From: Flavonifractor sp. An306
GTDB lineage: Bacteria > Bacillota > Clostridia > Oscillospirales > Oscillospiraceae
Direction of reading: 5' to 3'
Assembly (NCBI RefSeq): GCF_002159455.1
Contig: NZ_NFIQ01000022.1
Location: 1-52,450, forward strand
Length of the DNA stretch: 52,450 nt
In this document: one piece after another, positions 28,840-35,922 of the stretch
Numbering within the stretch: the stretch's first letter is position 1
Layout of the letters: each line of letters starts with the position of its first letter
Translations under genes and position numbers: made by a program
The notes under the pieces: generated by a model
Seen by the model: only the letters and a program-made list of their open reading frames with translations
Told to the model about the DNA's origin: nothing
Databases searched by the model: none

Positions 28840-30042
28840 ATGACAGAATCAATCATCCGTCTGAAGCGGGGAGAGGGCCGGTCCTTCAAGGCCGGCGGCC
28901 CCTGGATCTACGACAACGAAATCAGTGAAATCCTGGGCGACCCCACCGACGGGGACGTGGTGGCCATTGAGGATTACAACGGCTACCCCCTGGGGGTGGG
29001 CTTCCTCAACCGGGCCTCTACCATCGCCGTGCGGGTTTTGTCCCGGAAGGCGGGCACCGTCATTGACGAGGCCTTTCTGAAAGGCCGTGTCCGGGCTGCG
29101 TGGCAGTACCGGAAGGACACCGTGGACACCTCCTCCTGCCGCATCATCTTCGGAGAGGCCGACTTCCTTCCCGGCCTGGTGGTGGACAAGTTTGCCGACG
29201 TGCTGGTGGTGGAGTCTCTGGCTCTGGGCATCGACAGGCTGAAATCCACCATTTTGAGGCTGCTGGTGGATATTCTGGAGGAGGATGGCGTTTCCATCCG
29301 TGGCATCTACGAGCGCAGCGACGCCAAGGTGCGCCTCAAGGAGGGTATGGAGCGGGTAAAGGGCTTTCTGTCCGACCCCTTTGACCCGGTGGTGGAGATT
29401 GTGGAAAACGGGGTGCGCTATCTGGTGGACGTGGCCGAGGGGCAAAAGACCGGCTTCTTCCTAGATCAGAAGTACAACCGGCTGGCCATCCAGCCCCTGG
29501 CGAAAGGCGGGAAGGTGCTGGACTGCTTCACCCACACCGGGGCCTTTGCCCTCAACGCCGCCAAGGGCGGGGCGAAGGAGGTGCTGGGGGTGGACGCCTC
29601 CCAGCTGGGGGTGGACCAGGCCACCCGCAACGCGGAATTGAACGGCATGAGCGACCGGGTGCGCTTCGAGTGCCACGACGTGTTCGAGCTGCTGCCTGAG
29701 CTGGAGAAGCGGGGGGAGCAGTTCGACCTGGTGATCCTGGACCCGCCCGCCTTTACCAAATCCCGGGCCTCGGTGAAAAAGGCGGTCACCGGCTACCGGG
29801 AGATCAATCTGCGGGGTATCCGCTTAGTGAAAAACGGCGGCTATCTGGCTACCTGTTCCTGCTCCCACTTCATGACCCCGGAGCTGTTTACCAAAACCAT
29901 CGGGGAGGCCGCCCGGGACGCCAAGCGCCGTCTGCGGCAGGTGGAGTACCGCACCCAGTCCCCCGACCATCCGGTGCTGTGGGGGGCCGACCAGTCCCTC
30001 TATCTGAAGTTCTACATCTTCCAGGTGGTGGACGACCAATAA
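28840..30042 (+). CDS. Class I SAM-dependent rRNA methyltransferase (RlmI-like, PUA domain)
   Basis: 400 residues. N-terminal PUA domain (IRLKRGEGRSFKAGGPWIYD), central EEHEAD-like region, then methyltransferase domain with FLDQKYNR, motif I VLDCFTHTGAFALNAA, LDPPAFTKS and the catalytic TCSCSHFM, all typical of RlmI, which makes m5C1962 in 23S rRNA. Target inferred by family. It starts 13 bases after nrdD and separates nrdD from nrdG. ATG 28840 is used; an ATG 9 bases earlier directly abuts the AAGGGG. Confidence 0.92.
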   Translation: MTESIIRLKRGEGRSFKAGGPWIYDNEISEILGDPTDGDVVAIEDYNGYPLGVGFLNRASTIAVRVLSRKAGTVIDEAFLKGRVRAAWQYRKDTVDTSSCRIIFGEADFLPGLVVDKFADVLVVESLALGIDRLKSTILRLLVDILEEDGVSIRGIYERSDAKVRLKEGMERVKGFLSDPFDPVVEIVENGVRYLVDVAEGQKTGFFLDQKYNRLAIQPLAKGGKVLDCFTHTGAFALNAAKGGAKEVLGVDASQLGVDQATRNAELNGMSDRVRFECHDVFELLPELEKRGEQFDLVILDPPAFTKSRASVKKAVTGYREINLRGIRLVKNGGYLATCSCSHFMTPELFTKTIGEAARDAKRRLRQVEYRTQSPDHPVLWGADQSLYLKFYIFQVVDDQ

Positions 30043-30044
30043 AC

Positions 30045-30074
30045 AAAACGGGCTGCCGAGGCAGCCCGTTTTTT
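30045..30074 (+). terminator. Terminator between the RlmI-like gene and nrdG
   Basis: AACGGGCTGC-CGAG-GCAGCCCGTT then TTTT. It would cut nrdG off from the nrdD transcript unless read-through occurs; no good promoter is visible in the 19 bases before nrdG. Confidence 0.85.
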
Positions 30075-30093
30075 CAAAAGGCAGGTTTTCAAG

Positions 30094-30621
30094 ATGCGCA
30101 TTGCCAATACTGTGTCCGACTCCATTGTGGACGGCCCCGGCCTGCGGTTTACCGTCTTTACCCAGGGCTGTCCCCACAACTGCCCCGGCTGCCACAACCC
30201 GGACACCCATGATCCGGCGGGGGGCCGGGAGGTGAGCGTGGCTGAGCTGGCGGAACAGCTGGGGAAAAATCCCCTCACCGACGGCCTCACCCTCTCTGGC
30301 GGGGAGCCCTTCTGCCAGGGGGCGGAGTGTGCCGCCCTGGCCCGGATTGCCCGGGAAAAAGGCTTGAACGTGTGGGTGTATACGGGGTATACTTATGAGA
30401 GATTGCTGGAAGGAGACCTGCCCGGCGCCCTGGAGCTGCTGGCGCTCACCGACGTGCTGGTGGACGGGCCCTTCCTGCTGGCGGAAAGGTCCTATGAGGC
30501 CCTGTTCCGTGGGAGCTCCAACCAGCGGCTCATCGACGTGAAACAGAGCAGACAGGCCGGGAAGGTGGTCCTCTGGTCCCGGCCTGATCCGTTGGCCCAT
30601 TTCGTCCGGCCGGAGTCGTAG
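30094..30621 (+). CDS. nrdG: Anaerobic ribonucleotide reductase activating protein (radical SAM)
   Basis: 175 residues. The radical-SAM cluster motif is CPHNCPGC (Cys26, Cys30, Cys33), spaced CxxxCxxC, preceded by SIVDGPGLRFTVFTQG. TLSGGEPFCQ is the SAM-binding GGE motif. It forms the glycyl radical on NrdD using a 4Fe-4S cluster and SAM. Its mRNA would end in the hairpin array that starts at its stop codon. Confidence 0.96.
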   Translation: MRIANTVSDSIVDGPGLRFTVFTQGCPHNCPGCHNPDTHDPAGGREVSVAELAEQLGKNPLTDGLTLSGGEPFCQGAECAALARIAREKGLNVWVYTGYTYERLLEGDLPGALELLALTDVLVDGPFLLAERSYEALFRGSSNQRLIDVKQSRQAGKVVLWSRPDPLAHFVRPES

Positions 30622-31000
30622 CCTCCGGCGGCACCGCTTTCTTTCCAAAGAAAGCGGCGGGAAAGAAAGGGTCAGGGCGGGGGATTTCGATTTCCCCCGC
30701 CCCGACACCCCACCCCTTGAAACGACCAAAGAGGGGGAACTGCGGTTCCCCCATCTTTGGAATCTCCCCCAGGCTGCTCTCCTGCTTGCTTTCCGGCGGC
30801 GAGGCCTTACTCCGTAACGGCCCCGCCGCACTGGCCAGGTGGCGCAAGTGCCCTCCCCGGGGGGTACATCCAATAGGGGGGCCCGCAGGCCCCCCTGATT
30901 GGTCGTTTTAAGGAGGGGGTGCAGGGGGAGGGAAATCGAAATCCCTCCCCCTGCCGTCCTTTCACCCCTTTCCGCCGGTGGAAAGGGGTCCGCCGGAGGC
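30621..31000. repeat. Two inverted copies of a three-hairpin module
   Basis: 380 non-coding bases bounded by perfect inverted repeats GCCTCCGGCGG (30621-30631) and CCGCCGGAGGC (30990-31000). The left copy (plus) and right copy (minus) carry the same order. Hairpin A: left 30634-30657, right 30964-30989. Hairpin B with loop TTTCGATT: left 30675-30702, right 30921-30954. Linker AAACGACCAA: left 30720-30729, right 30899-30908. Hairpin C with loop TGCG: left 30726-30760, right 30870-30902. Stems differ between copies but remain paired. A seventh hairpin (30796-30829) lies at the centre. Each copy begins within ten bases of the stop codon of a convergent gene (nrdG; the 72-residue gene). Confidence 0.8.
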
Positions 31001-31008
31001 ACGCTGCC

Positions 31009-31227
31009 TTACTGGCCAGACTGTGCCAGTCCTGATCCGGTGCGCAGACCCAGCAAAAAGGCGTGGGTGGCGGCAAAGGCCACCACCGCCTCCACGTCCT
31101 TGCGGGTTTCGGCAGTCTGGTTGTTTTCGCAGAGCGAGGCCCGGAAGGTATCCCCGTCGTCTTTGGGCTGAGCCTCCACATAGGGCCGGATGTAGTGTTG
31201 ATAGAGGAATTCCATAAAGTCGGTCAT
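31009..31227 (-). CDS. Small hypothetical protein, 72 residues
   Basis: Not recognised. 72 residues, soluble, starting MTDFMEFLYQHYIRPYVEAQ and with an amphipathic helix ending THAFLLGLRTGSGL. ATG 31227 has AGGAGGTGG at good spacing; the longer frame lies upstream of the promoter -10. A perfect-consensus sigma-A promoter drives it, divergent to an XRE-type regulator whose own start is 71 bases away. The pairing suggests a small protein controlled by the regulator. The FLLGLRTG ending is loosely like short accessory proteins common in Bacillota, which is not enough for a family call. Confidence 0.7.
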   Translation of the reverse strand: MTDFMEFLYQHYIRPYVEAQPKDDGDTFRASLCENNQTAETRKDVEAVVAFAATHAFLLGLRTGSGLAQSGQ

Positions 31228-31254
31228 AATAACACCACCTCCTATGTCGTGTTT

Positions 31255-31283
31255 ATTATACACCACATAAAATGTCATGTCAA
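31255..31283 (-). promoter_or_regulatory. Perfect-consensus sigma-A promoter of the 72-residue gene
   Basis: Minus strand: TTGACA (31283-31278), exactly 17 bases, TATAAT (31260-31255). The direct repeat ATGTC(A/G)TGT appears at 31272-31280 (spacer/-35 side) and 31244-31252 (start-site side), 28 bases apart, as possible operators. The -35 box overlaps the AAGGGGG in front of the XRE gene. Confidence 0.8.
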
Positions 31284-31298
31284 GGGGGCATTGCAACT

Positions 31299-31529
31299 AT
31301 GGAAAAAATCATGGAGCCGTTTGGAAAACGGCTGAAAGAGCTGCGGGAGAGGGAGCAGCTTCGACAGGTGGATATGGCTCATTTTTTGAATTGCACCGAC
31401 CGGCACTATCAGCGGATGGAGTACGGGTATATCAACGTTCCCTCGCTGACGCTGATGGCTCTGGCAGACTATTTTCATGTAACCACCGACTACCTGCTGG
31501 GCCGGGAGGGCGGACATGGCGAGCCTTGA
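31299..31529 (+). CDS. XRE-family helix-turn-helix regulator
   Basis: 76 residues, almost only a DNA-binding domain: RLKELREREQLRQVDMAHFL then DRHYQRMEYGYINVPSLTLM and ALADYFHVTTDYLLGRE, which is the lambda-Cro/C1 fold with the DYLLG end. Start at ATG 31299 with AAGGGGG 10 bases upstream; ATG 31311 is an alternative. It could repress its divergent neighbour and itself from the shared 71-base region. The next gene starts inside its last codons. Confidence 0.88.
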   Translation: MEKIMEPFGKRLKELREREQLRQVDMAHFLNCTDRHYQRMEYGYINVPSLTLMALADYFHVTTDYLLGREGGHGEP

Positions 31530-32124
31530 AGAATTTCGCAGTCGTTGGACGGGCCATGTGCCCGGGATCCAGGATATGAAGGCCCGCTATGGGGTGCTGG
31601 TACCCCTGGTGGAGCGGCCGGAGGGGCTGTGTCTGCTGTACGAGGTGCGGGCCGACACCCTGGGCCGCCAGCCGGGGGAGGTGTGCTTTCCCGGCGGCAG
31701 GGTGGAGGCGGGAGAGAGCCCCGAAACCTGCGCCCTCCGGGAGACCTGGGAGGAGCTGGGCATCCCCCAGTCGGCGGTGGAGCTCATTGCTCCGCTGGAT
31801 CTGCTTACCCACCAGGGTGGCTTTGTCATGTACCCCTTTCTGGGGGTGGTGGACCCTGCGGCGGCGGTGTGCCCCAGTCCGGCGGAGGTAAAGGAGGTCT
31901 TTACCGTGCCGGTGGACTGGCTGCTGGCCCACCCACCGACGGTGTACGGCTACGACCTGGTGCCCCAGGTGGGGGAGGATTTCCCCTATGAGCGGGTGGG
32001 CTTTCCCAGGGGCTACCGCTGGCGGGGAGGCAAGGTAACGGTACCCATTTACGACTGGCCGGACCATCCCATCTGGGGCCTCACTGGCCGGATCACCCGC
32101 CGCCTGCTGGAGGAAATGGGGTGA
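31516..32124 (+). CDS. Nudix hydrolase, CoA pyrophosphatase-like
   Basis: 202 residues. The Nudix box is complete (GRVEAG, E67, then RETWEELGI at 75-83) and is preceded by RQPGEVCFPGG, the pattern that marks CoA/acyl-CoA pyrophosphatases. It probably cleaves CoA to 4'-phosphopantetheine and 3',5'-ADP; substrate by family only. It overlaps the XRE gene by 14 bases and the next gene by 4, so the three are co-translated. Confidence 0.85.
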   Translation: MASLEEFRSRWTGHVPGIQDMKARYGVLVPLVERPEGLCLLYEVRADTLGRQPGEVCFPGGRVEAGESPETCALRETWEELGIPQSAVELIAPLDLLTHQGGFVMYPFLGVVDPAAAVCPSPAEVKEVFTVPVDWLLAHPPTVYGYDLVPQVGEDFPYERVGFPRGYRWRGGKVTVPIYDWPDHPIWGLTGRITRRLLEEMG

Positions 32125-32762
32125 GAGCCCCGGAGCGGTTGGGCCCCTACACCTACCGCCAGTCGGACGCCTGCTTTCCCCTGGGGCAGGACAGCCTGCT
32201 GCTGGCCGCCTTCGCCACCCTGCGGCGGGGGGAGAAGGTGTGGGATCTGGGCTGCGGGGCGGGGGCGCTGCTCCTGCTGCTGGCCGGACGGGAGCAGGAC
32301 CTTACCCTCACCGGGGTGGAGCGCTCCCCCGACGACAGCGCTTTGGCTCGGGAGAATCTGCGGGAAAACGGCCTGGCGGGGGAGATCCTCACCGGGGATA
32401 TCGGGGCGCTGGCCCTCCCTGCCGGGGCGGCCTCCCTGGTGATCTGCAACCCGCCCTACTTTCAGGCGGGGCGGGGAGCCTCCGGCGGCCCGGCCCGGAT
32501 GGGGGCGGAGGGCCTGGAGCCCTGGTGCGCCGCCGCCGGGCGGCTGCTGAAAAATGGCGGCCGGTTTGCGCTCACCTGCCGGCCGGAGCGGCTGGCAGAG
32601 CTGTTCGCATGCCTCACCGCCCACGGCATGGAGCCCAAGCGGCTCCAGCTGGTGCAGCACGGGCCGGATAAACCCCCTTCCGTCGCCCTGGTGGAGGGGG
32701 TGCGGCAGGGCAGGCCGGGGCTGACGGTGCTGCCCGTACACTTGATGAACCGGAGGAATTGA
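32121..32762 (+). CDS. tRNA(Val) (adenine37-N6)-methyltransferase-like (TrmN6/YfiC family)
   Basis: 213 residues. SAM motif I WDLGCGAGALLLLLA (41-55) and catalytic NPPYF (110-114) mark an N6-adenine methyltransferase of the YfiC/TrmN6 type; the DACFPLGQDSLLLA start is also family-like. Start is GTG at 32121, overlapping the Nudix stop (GTGA), with TGGAGG upstream. Usually found next to rsmI, as here. Confidence 0.88.
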   Translation: MRAPERLGPYTYRQSDACFPLGQDSLLLAAFATLRRGEKVWDLGCGAGALLLLLAGREQDLTLTGVERSPDDSALARENLRENGLAGEILTGDIGALALPAGAASLVICNPPYFQAGRGASGGPARMGAEGLEPWCAAAGRLLKNGGRFALTCRPERLAELFACLTAHGMEPKRLQLVQHGPDKPPSVALVEGVRQGRPGLTVLPVHLMNRRN

Positions 32763-32763
32763 C

Positions 32764-33597
32764 ATGGCCGGAATCTTATATTTAGTGCCCACCCCTATCG
32801 GCAACCTGGGGGACATTTCCGCGCGGATGGCGGACACGCTGGCGGAGGTGGACTTCATTGCCGCCGAGGACACCCGGGTGACCCTGAAGCTGCTCAACCA
32901 CCTGGGGCTGAAAAAGCCTCTGATCTCCTACTACCGCCACAACACCGAGGCGGGGGGCCAGGCGGTGCTGGACCGTCTGCTGGCGGGGGAGAGCTGCGCC
33001 CTGGTCACCGACGCGGGCACTCCCGCCATCTCGGATCCGGGGGAGGAGCTGGTGGCCCTGTGCGCCCGGAACGGGGTGGAGGTGGTGTCCATCCCCGGTC
33101 CTTGCGCCCTGGTCACCGCCCTGGCGGCCTCCGGCCTGCCAACCGGCCGGTTTACCTTCGAGGGATTTCTGGCCATGAACAAGAAGAACCGCCGGGCCCA
33201 CCTGGAGGAGCTGGTTGGGGAGCGGCGGACCATGATCTTCTACGAGGCCCCCCACAAGCTGACCGCCACCCTGGATGATCTGACGGCGGCCTTTGGTCCC
33301 GACCGGCGGATCTCCCTGTGCCGGGAGCTGACCAAGCTCCACGAGGAGGTGCGCCGCACCACCCTGGGGGAGGCCGTCCGGTGGTACGCTGAAAATCCCC
33401 CCCGTGGGGAGTTCGTGCTGGTGGTGGAGGGGGCCCCTGAGAGCGTGGAGGAGGCCATTACTCTGGAGGATGGCCTGGCCCTGGTAGACCGGCTGCGGGC
33501 GGAGGGCCGCTCCCTCCGGGATGCGGTAAAGCTGGCCGCCAAGGAGACCGGATTGCCCAAAAATCAGCTCTACGACCTGGCAGTTGGGAAGGGCTAG
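32764..33597 (+). CDS. rsmI: 16S rRNA (cytidine1402-2'-O)-methyltransferase RsmI
   Basis: 277 residues. SAM-dependent tetrapyrrole-methylase fold: LYLVPTPIGNLGDIS at the N-terminus, AAEDTRVTLKLLNHL, VTDAGTPAISDPG and FYEAPHKL. It 2'-O-methylates C1402 in the ribosomal P site. Starts 1 base after the previous stop; it ends the XRE-Nudix-TrmN6-rsmI run. Confidence 0.95.
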   Translation: MAGILYLVPTPIGNLGDISARMADTLAEVDFIAAEDTRVTLKLLNHLGLKKPLISYYRHNTEAGGQAVLDRLLAGESCALVTDAGTPAISDPGEELVALCARNGVEVVSIPGPCALVTALAASGLPTGRFTFEGFLAMNKKNRRAHLEELVGERRTMIFYEAPHKLTATLDDLTAAFGPDRRISLCRELTKLHEEVRRTTLGEAVRWYAENPPRGEFVLVVEGAPESVEEAITLEDGLALVDRLRAEGRSLRDAVKLAAKETGLPKNQLYDLAVGKG

Positions 33598-33644
33598 AAT
33601 GTACGTATTTATGAACAAATTATTACGAAACGTAATATAACGAA

Positions 33645-33683
33645 AAGTGAATAATCCGGGAGATATTCACTGAAAAAGTGAAT
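33645..33683. other. Overlapping AGTGAATA inverted repeats
   Basis: AGTGAATA (33645-33652), TATTCACT (33664-33671), then AGTGAATA (33677-33684). The middle copy can pair with either neighbour. AT-rich, between rsmI and the terminator; function unknown. Confidence 0.45.
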
Positions 33684-33693
33684 AAAAGCATAC

Positions 33694-33732
33694 AAAACCC
33701 CTTGCCTTTTTCAAAAAGGCAAGGGGTTTTTT
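33694..33732. terminator. Bidirectional terminator, rsmI / abrB
   Basis: AAAACCCCTTGCCTTTTT pairs with AAAAAGGCAAGGGGTTTT around CA, with T-runs in both directions. Serves the two convergent genes. Confidence 0.92.
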
Positions 33733-33746
33733 CCTGAAAAGTTACC

Positions 33747-33989
33747 TTATTTTAACTGCAGTTCCCGGATGCAATTGGGGCACACGTTCTTCCCCTTGAA
33801 GTTGATGACATCCTTGGCGTCATCACAGAAAATGCAGGCGGGCTGGTACTTTTTCAGCACAATGGAGGACCCGTCCACATAGATCTCCAGAGAGTCCTTT
33901 TCCGCAATGTCCAGGGTACGGCGCAGTTCGATGGGCAGGACAATCCGCCCCAGCTCGTCCACCTTGCGCACAATGCCGGTCGATTTCAT
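33747..33989 (-). CDS. AbrB-family transition-state regulator with zinc ribbon
   Basis: 80 residues. The N-terminal swapped-hairpin DNA-binding domain is MKSTGIVRKVDELGRIVLPI with ELRRTLDI. The C-terminus has four Cys (52, 55, 70, 73: CIFC and CPNC) forming a probable zinc ribbon. AbrB-type proteins control transition-phase and sporulation genes; spore-maturation genes are divergent next door. Strong own promoter at 34055-34082. Confidence 0.92.
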   Translation of the reverse strand: MKSTGIVRKVDELGRIVLPIELRRTLDIAEKDSLEIYVDGSSIVLKKYQPACIFCDDAKDVINFKGKNVCPNCIRELQLK

Positions 33990-34054
33990 ACGTTAGATAC
34001 TTCCTTTCCCTATGGATTCCCATAATTTCCCTTCATTAGCAAGAAACTGACATC

Positions 34055-34082
34055 ATTATAACATATCGTATTCAATTGTCAA
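34055..34082 (-). promoter_or_regulatory. abrB-like gene promoter
   Basis: Minus strand: TTGACA (34082-34077), 16-base spacer, TATAAT (34060-34055). Leader about 60 bases, ending with AAAGGAAG before the ATG. Confidence 0.85.
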
Positions 34083-34194
34083 TCAAAAAACTGGAATGTT
34101 AACAAAACTTTATGTGAACTCATGAGTGTGGAAATTCTGGCATGTTTTAGGGGGACAGCCCGTATAGATGGGAGGTGAAAAGGAGGGGAAGGCC

Positions 34195-34773
34195 ATGGCG
34201 ATGGCGGTGATCTGGACGGGGATGGTGGTGATGTCCATCCTGTGTGGACTGGCTCTGGGCAACGGGCCCCAGGTGGCGGCTGCGGCCGTAGAGGGGGCGG
34301 GGGCGGCGGTGGAGCTGTGCCTGTCCATGGCGGGGGTACTCTGCCTGTGGATGGGGGTGATGGAGGTGATGCGCCGCTCCGGCCTGTCGGAGGGGCTGTC
34401 CAGGCTGCTGCGGCCCCTGCTCAGGCGGCTCTACCCGGAATTTGCCCGGGACAAGGCGGTGATGGACCACATCTCCGCCAACGTGTCCGCCAACCTGCTG
34501 GGGCTGGGCAACGCCGCCACCCCGCTGGGTATGGAGGCCGCCCGGCTGATGAGCCGCCGCTCTCCAGGGGTGGCCTCCGACGGGCTTTGCATGCTGGTGG
34601 TGTGCAACACCGCCTCCATTCAGCTCATCCCCACCACCGTGGCGGGGGTGCGGGCGGCGGCGGGGTGCGCCACCCCCTTCGACATCCTGCCGGCGGTGTG
34701 GCTGGCCTCCGCCCTGTCGGTGAGCGTGGGGATCACGGCGGCCTGGCTGCTGGGCAAAGTGTGGAGGAGGTAG
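34195..34773 (+). CDS. spmA: Spore maturation protein A
   Basis: 192 residues, polytopic, with the nucleoside-recognition (Gate) domain: NVSANLLGLGNAATPLGMEA and CNTASIQLIPTTVAGVRA are the SpmA signature. SpmA with SpmB is needed for spore core dehydration in Bacillus. ATG 34195 has AAAAGGAGGGG 8 bases upstream; the ATG at 34168 would place that site inside the gene. A sporulation-sigma promoter is expected in the 34090-34190 stretch but I cannot point to one with confidence. Confidence 0.95.
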   Translation: MAMAVIWTGMVVMSILCGLALGNGPQVAAAAVEGAGAAVELCLSMAGVLCLWMGVMEVMRRSGLSEGLSRLLRPLLRRLYPEFARDKAVMDHISANVSANLLGLGNAATPLGMEAARLMSRRSPGVASDGLCMLVVCNTASIQLIPTTVAGVRAAAGCATPFDILPAVWLASALSVSVGITAAWLLGKVWRR

Positions 34774-34776
34774 GGA

Positions 34777-35295
34777 ATGGGGCTGGCGATCAACATGGTG
34801 GTGCCCCTGCTGCTGGCGGGGGTGGCCCTGTACGGCATGGCCAGAGGGGTGGACGTGTACGACGGCCTGCTGGCCGGAGCCAGGGAGGGGCTGGGGGTGC
34901 TGCTGCGCATCGTGCCCGCCCTGGTGATCCTGCTGCCGGCGGTGTATATGCTCCGGGCCTCCGGGGCCCTGGAGCTGGCCGCTGGGGTGCTGGCCCCTCT
35001 GCTGGAAGTGGTGGGCATCCCGCCGGAGACGGTGGGTCTGATGCTGGTGCGGCCGGTCAGCGGCTCGGCCGCCCTGGGGGTGGGGGCGGAGCTGATTGCC
35101 GCCTACGGCCCGGACTCCCTCATCGGCCGCACCGCGGCGGTGATGCTGGGCTCCACCGAGACCACCTTCTATACCATCGCCGTCTACTTCGGGGCGGCGG
35201 GAATCGTGAAAACCCGCTATGCCGTCCCCGCTGCTCTGTGCGCCGACCTGGCGGGCTTTCTGGCGGCGGCCTGGGCGGTACGGCTGCTCTTTTAA
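34777..35295 (+). CDS. spmB: Spore maturation protein B
   Basis: 172 residues, Gate-domain membrane protein. Signature RPVSGSAALGVGAELIAAYG and MLGSTETTFYTIAVYFGAAG. Three bases after spmA; acts with it in spore core dehydration and heat resistance. Confidence 0.95.
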   Translation: MGLAINMVVPLLLAGVALYGMARGVDVYDGLLAGAREGLGVLLRIVPALVILLPAVYMLRASGALELAAGVLAPLLEVVGIPPETVGLMLVRPVSGSAALGVGAELIAAYGPDSLIGRTAAVMLGSTETTFYTIAVYFGAAGIVKTRYAVPAALCADLAGFLAAAWAVRLLF

Positions 35296-35385
35296 GGAAC
35301 GGGGAACCTGGAGCGCGGGCCCGGCATAGTATGGGCCGTGTGGAGCGGGGCGGGAGCCCCGCCGCACAGAGAGAAGGCGTCTGCA

Positions 35386-35844
35386 ATGCATGGGCTGCGC
35401 GCCGTTTGGCGGCGGCTGAGAGAGACCTTGGGCCGGATCCCGGCCACCGACCGCTATCTGGTGCTGTTTATGGCGGTGCTGCTGGGGCAATCCGCTTACA
35501 GCCTGTTTTTCGGCGGGGAAAATCTGGCCGGAGCCAGGGAGATTGACGTGATTGTCCGCACCGCCTCGGCGGCCATTTTTGGCTATTTTCTCAGCGCCAG
35601 AGGGCGGCCGGACCACCGGCAGGGGGAGGGCAGCGGCTTTCTGACGGCGGCCGCCGCCGCTGTGGGGCTGTTCTGCCTGCTGACCCTGCTGCTTCTGCGC
35701 AACCGGCCCCCGGAGGATCTGGCAGTCGTCAGGTCTGACTCGGCCACCGCCACGGTGGCCCAGTTCCGGGATTTTGTGTCGGGCTGCGTGGGCTTTCTCA
35801 TCGGCCTGCCCTCCCAAGGGGGTCAGCCGCCCACAGACAACTGA
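35386..35844 (+). CDS. Hypothetical membrane protein
   Basis: 152 residues, not recognised. Three hydrophobic segments: YLVLFMAVLLGQSAYSLFF (about 24-42), the TASAAIFGYFL stretch (about 60-70), and AAAAAVGLFCLLTLLLL (about 87-103). A soluble C-terminus ends GQPPTDN. ATG 35386 with a weak GAAGGCG. It lies 90 bases after spmB in the same direction and is followed by a stem-loop, so it may be part of the sporulation block. Confidence 0.7.
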   Translation: MHGLRAVWRRLRETLGRIPATDRYLVLFMAVLLGQSAYSLFFGGENLAGAREIDVIVRTASAAIFGYFLSARGRPDHRQGEGSGFLTAAAAAVGLFCLLTLLLLRNRPPEDLAVVRSDSATATVAQFRDFVSGCVGFLIGLPSQGGQPPTDN

Positions 35845-35849
35845 AGCCT

Positions 35850-35877
35850 GGCGGCGGTCCCGAAAGGGACCGCCGCC
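35850..35877 (+). other. Perfect 12-base stem with GAAA tetraloop
   Basis: GGCGGCGGTCCC-GAAA-GGGACCGCCGCC, 5 bases after the stop codon. GNRA loop and very stable stem but no T-run, so not a classical terminator; it may stabilise the mRNA 3' end. Confidence 0.7.
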
Positions 35878-35922
35878 GGAGCGCCCGTATGCAGAAGAGA
35901 CAATTCGGAGGTTTCTTGTTCT

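Noticed and set aside
30621-31000. CRISPR array
   Set aside because: The repeated units are palindromes in inverted arrangement, without regular direct repeats or spacers, and no cas genes are present.
30621-31000. Insertion sequence with terminal inverted repeats
   Set aside because: No transposase frame inside and no target-site duplication at the ends; the internal homology is two inverted modules. A MITE-like origin is kept open in the finding.
29824-31002. 392-codon minus-strand frame across nrdG and the hairpin array
   Set aside because: Antisense to two well-identified genes, low-complexity composition, no start signals; open only because of high GC.
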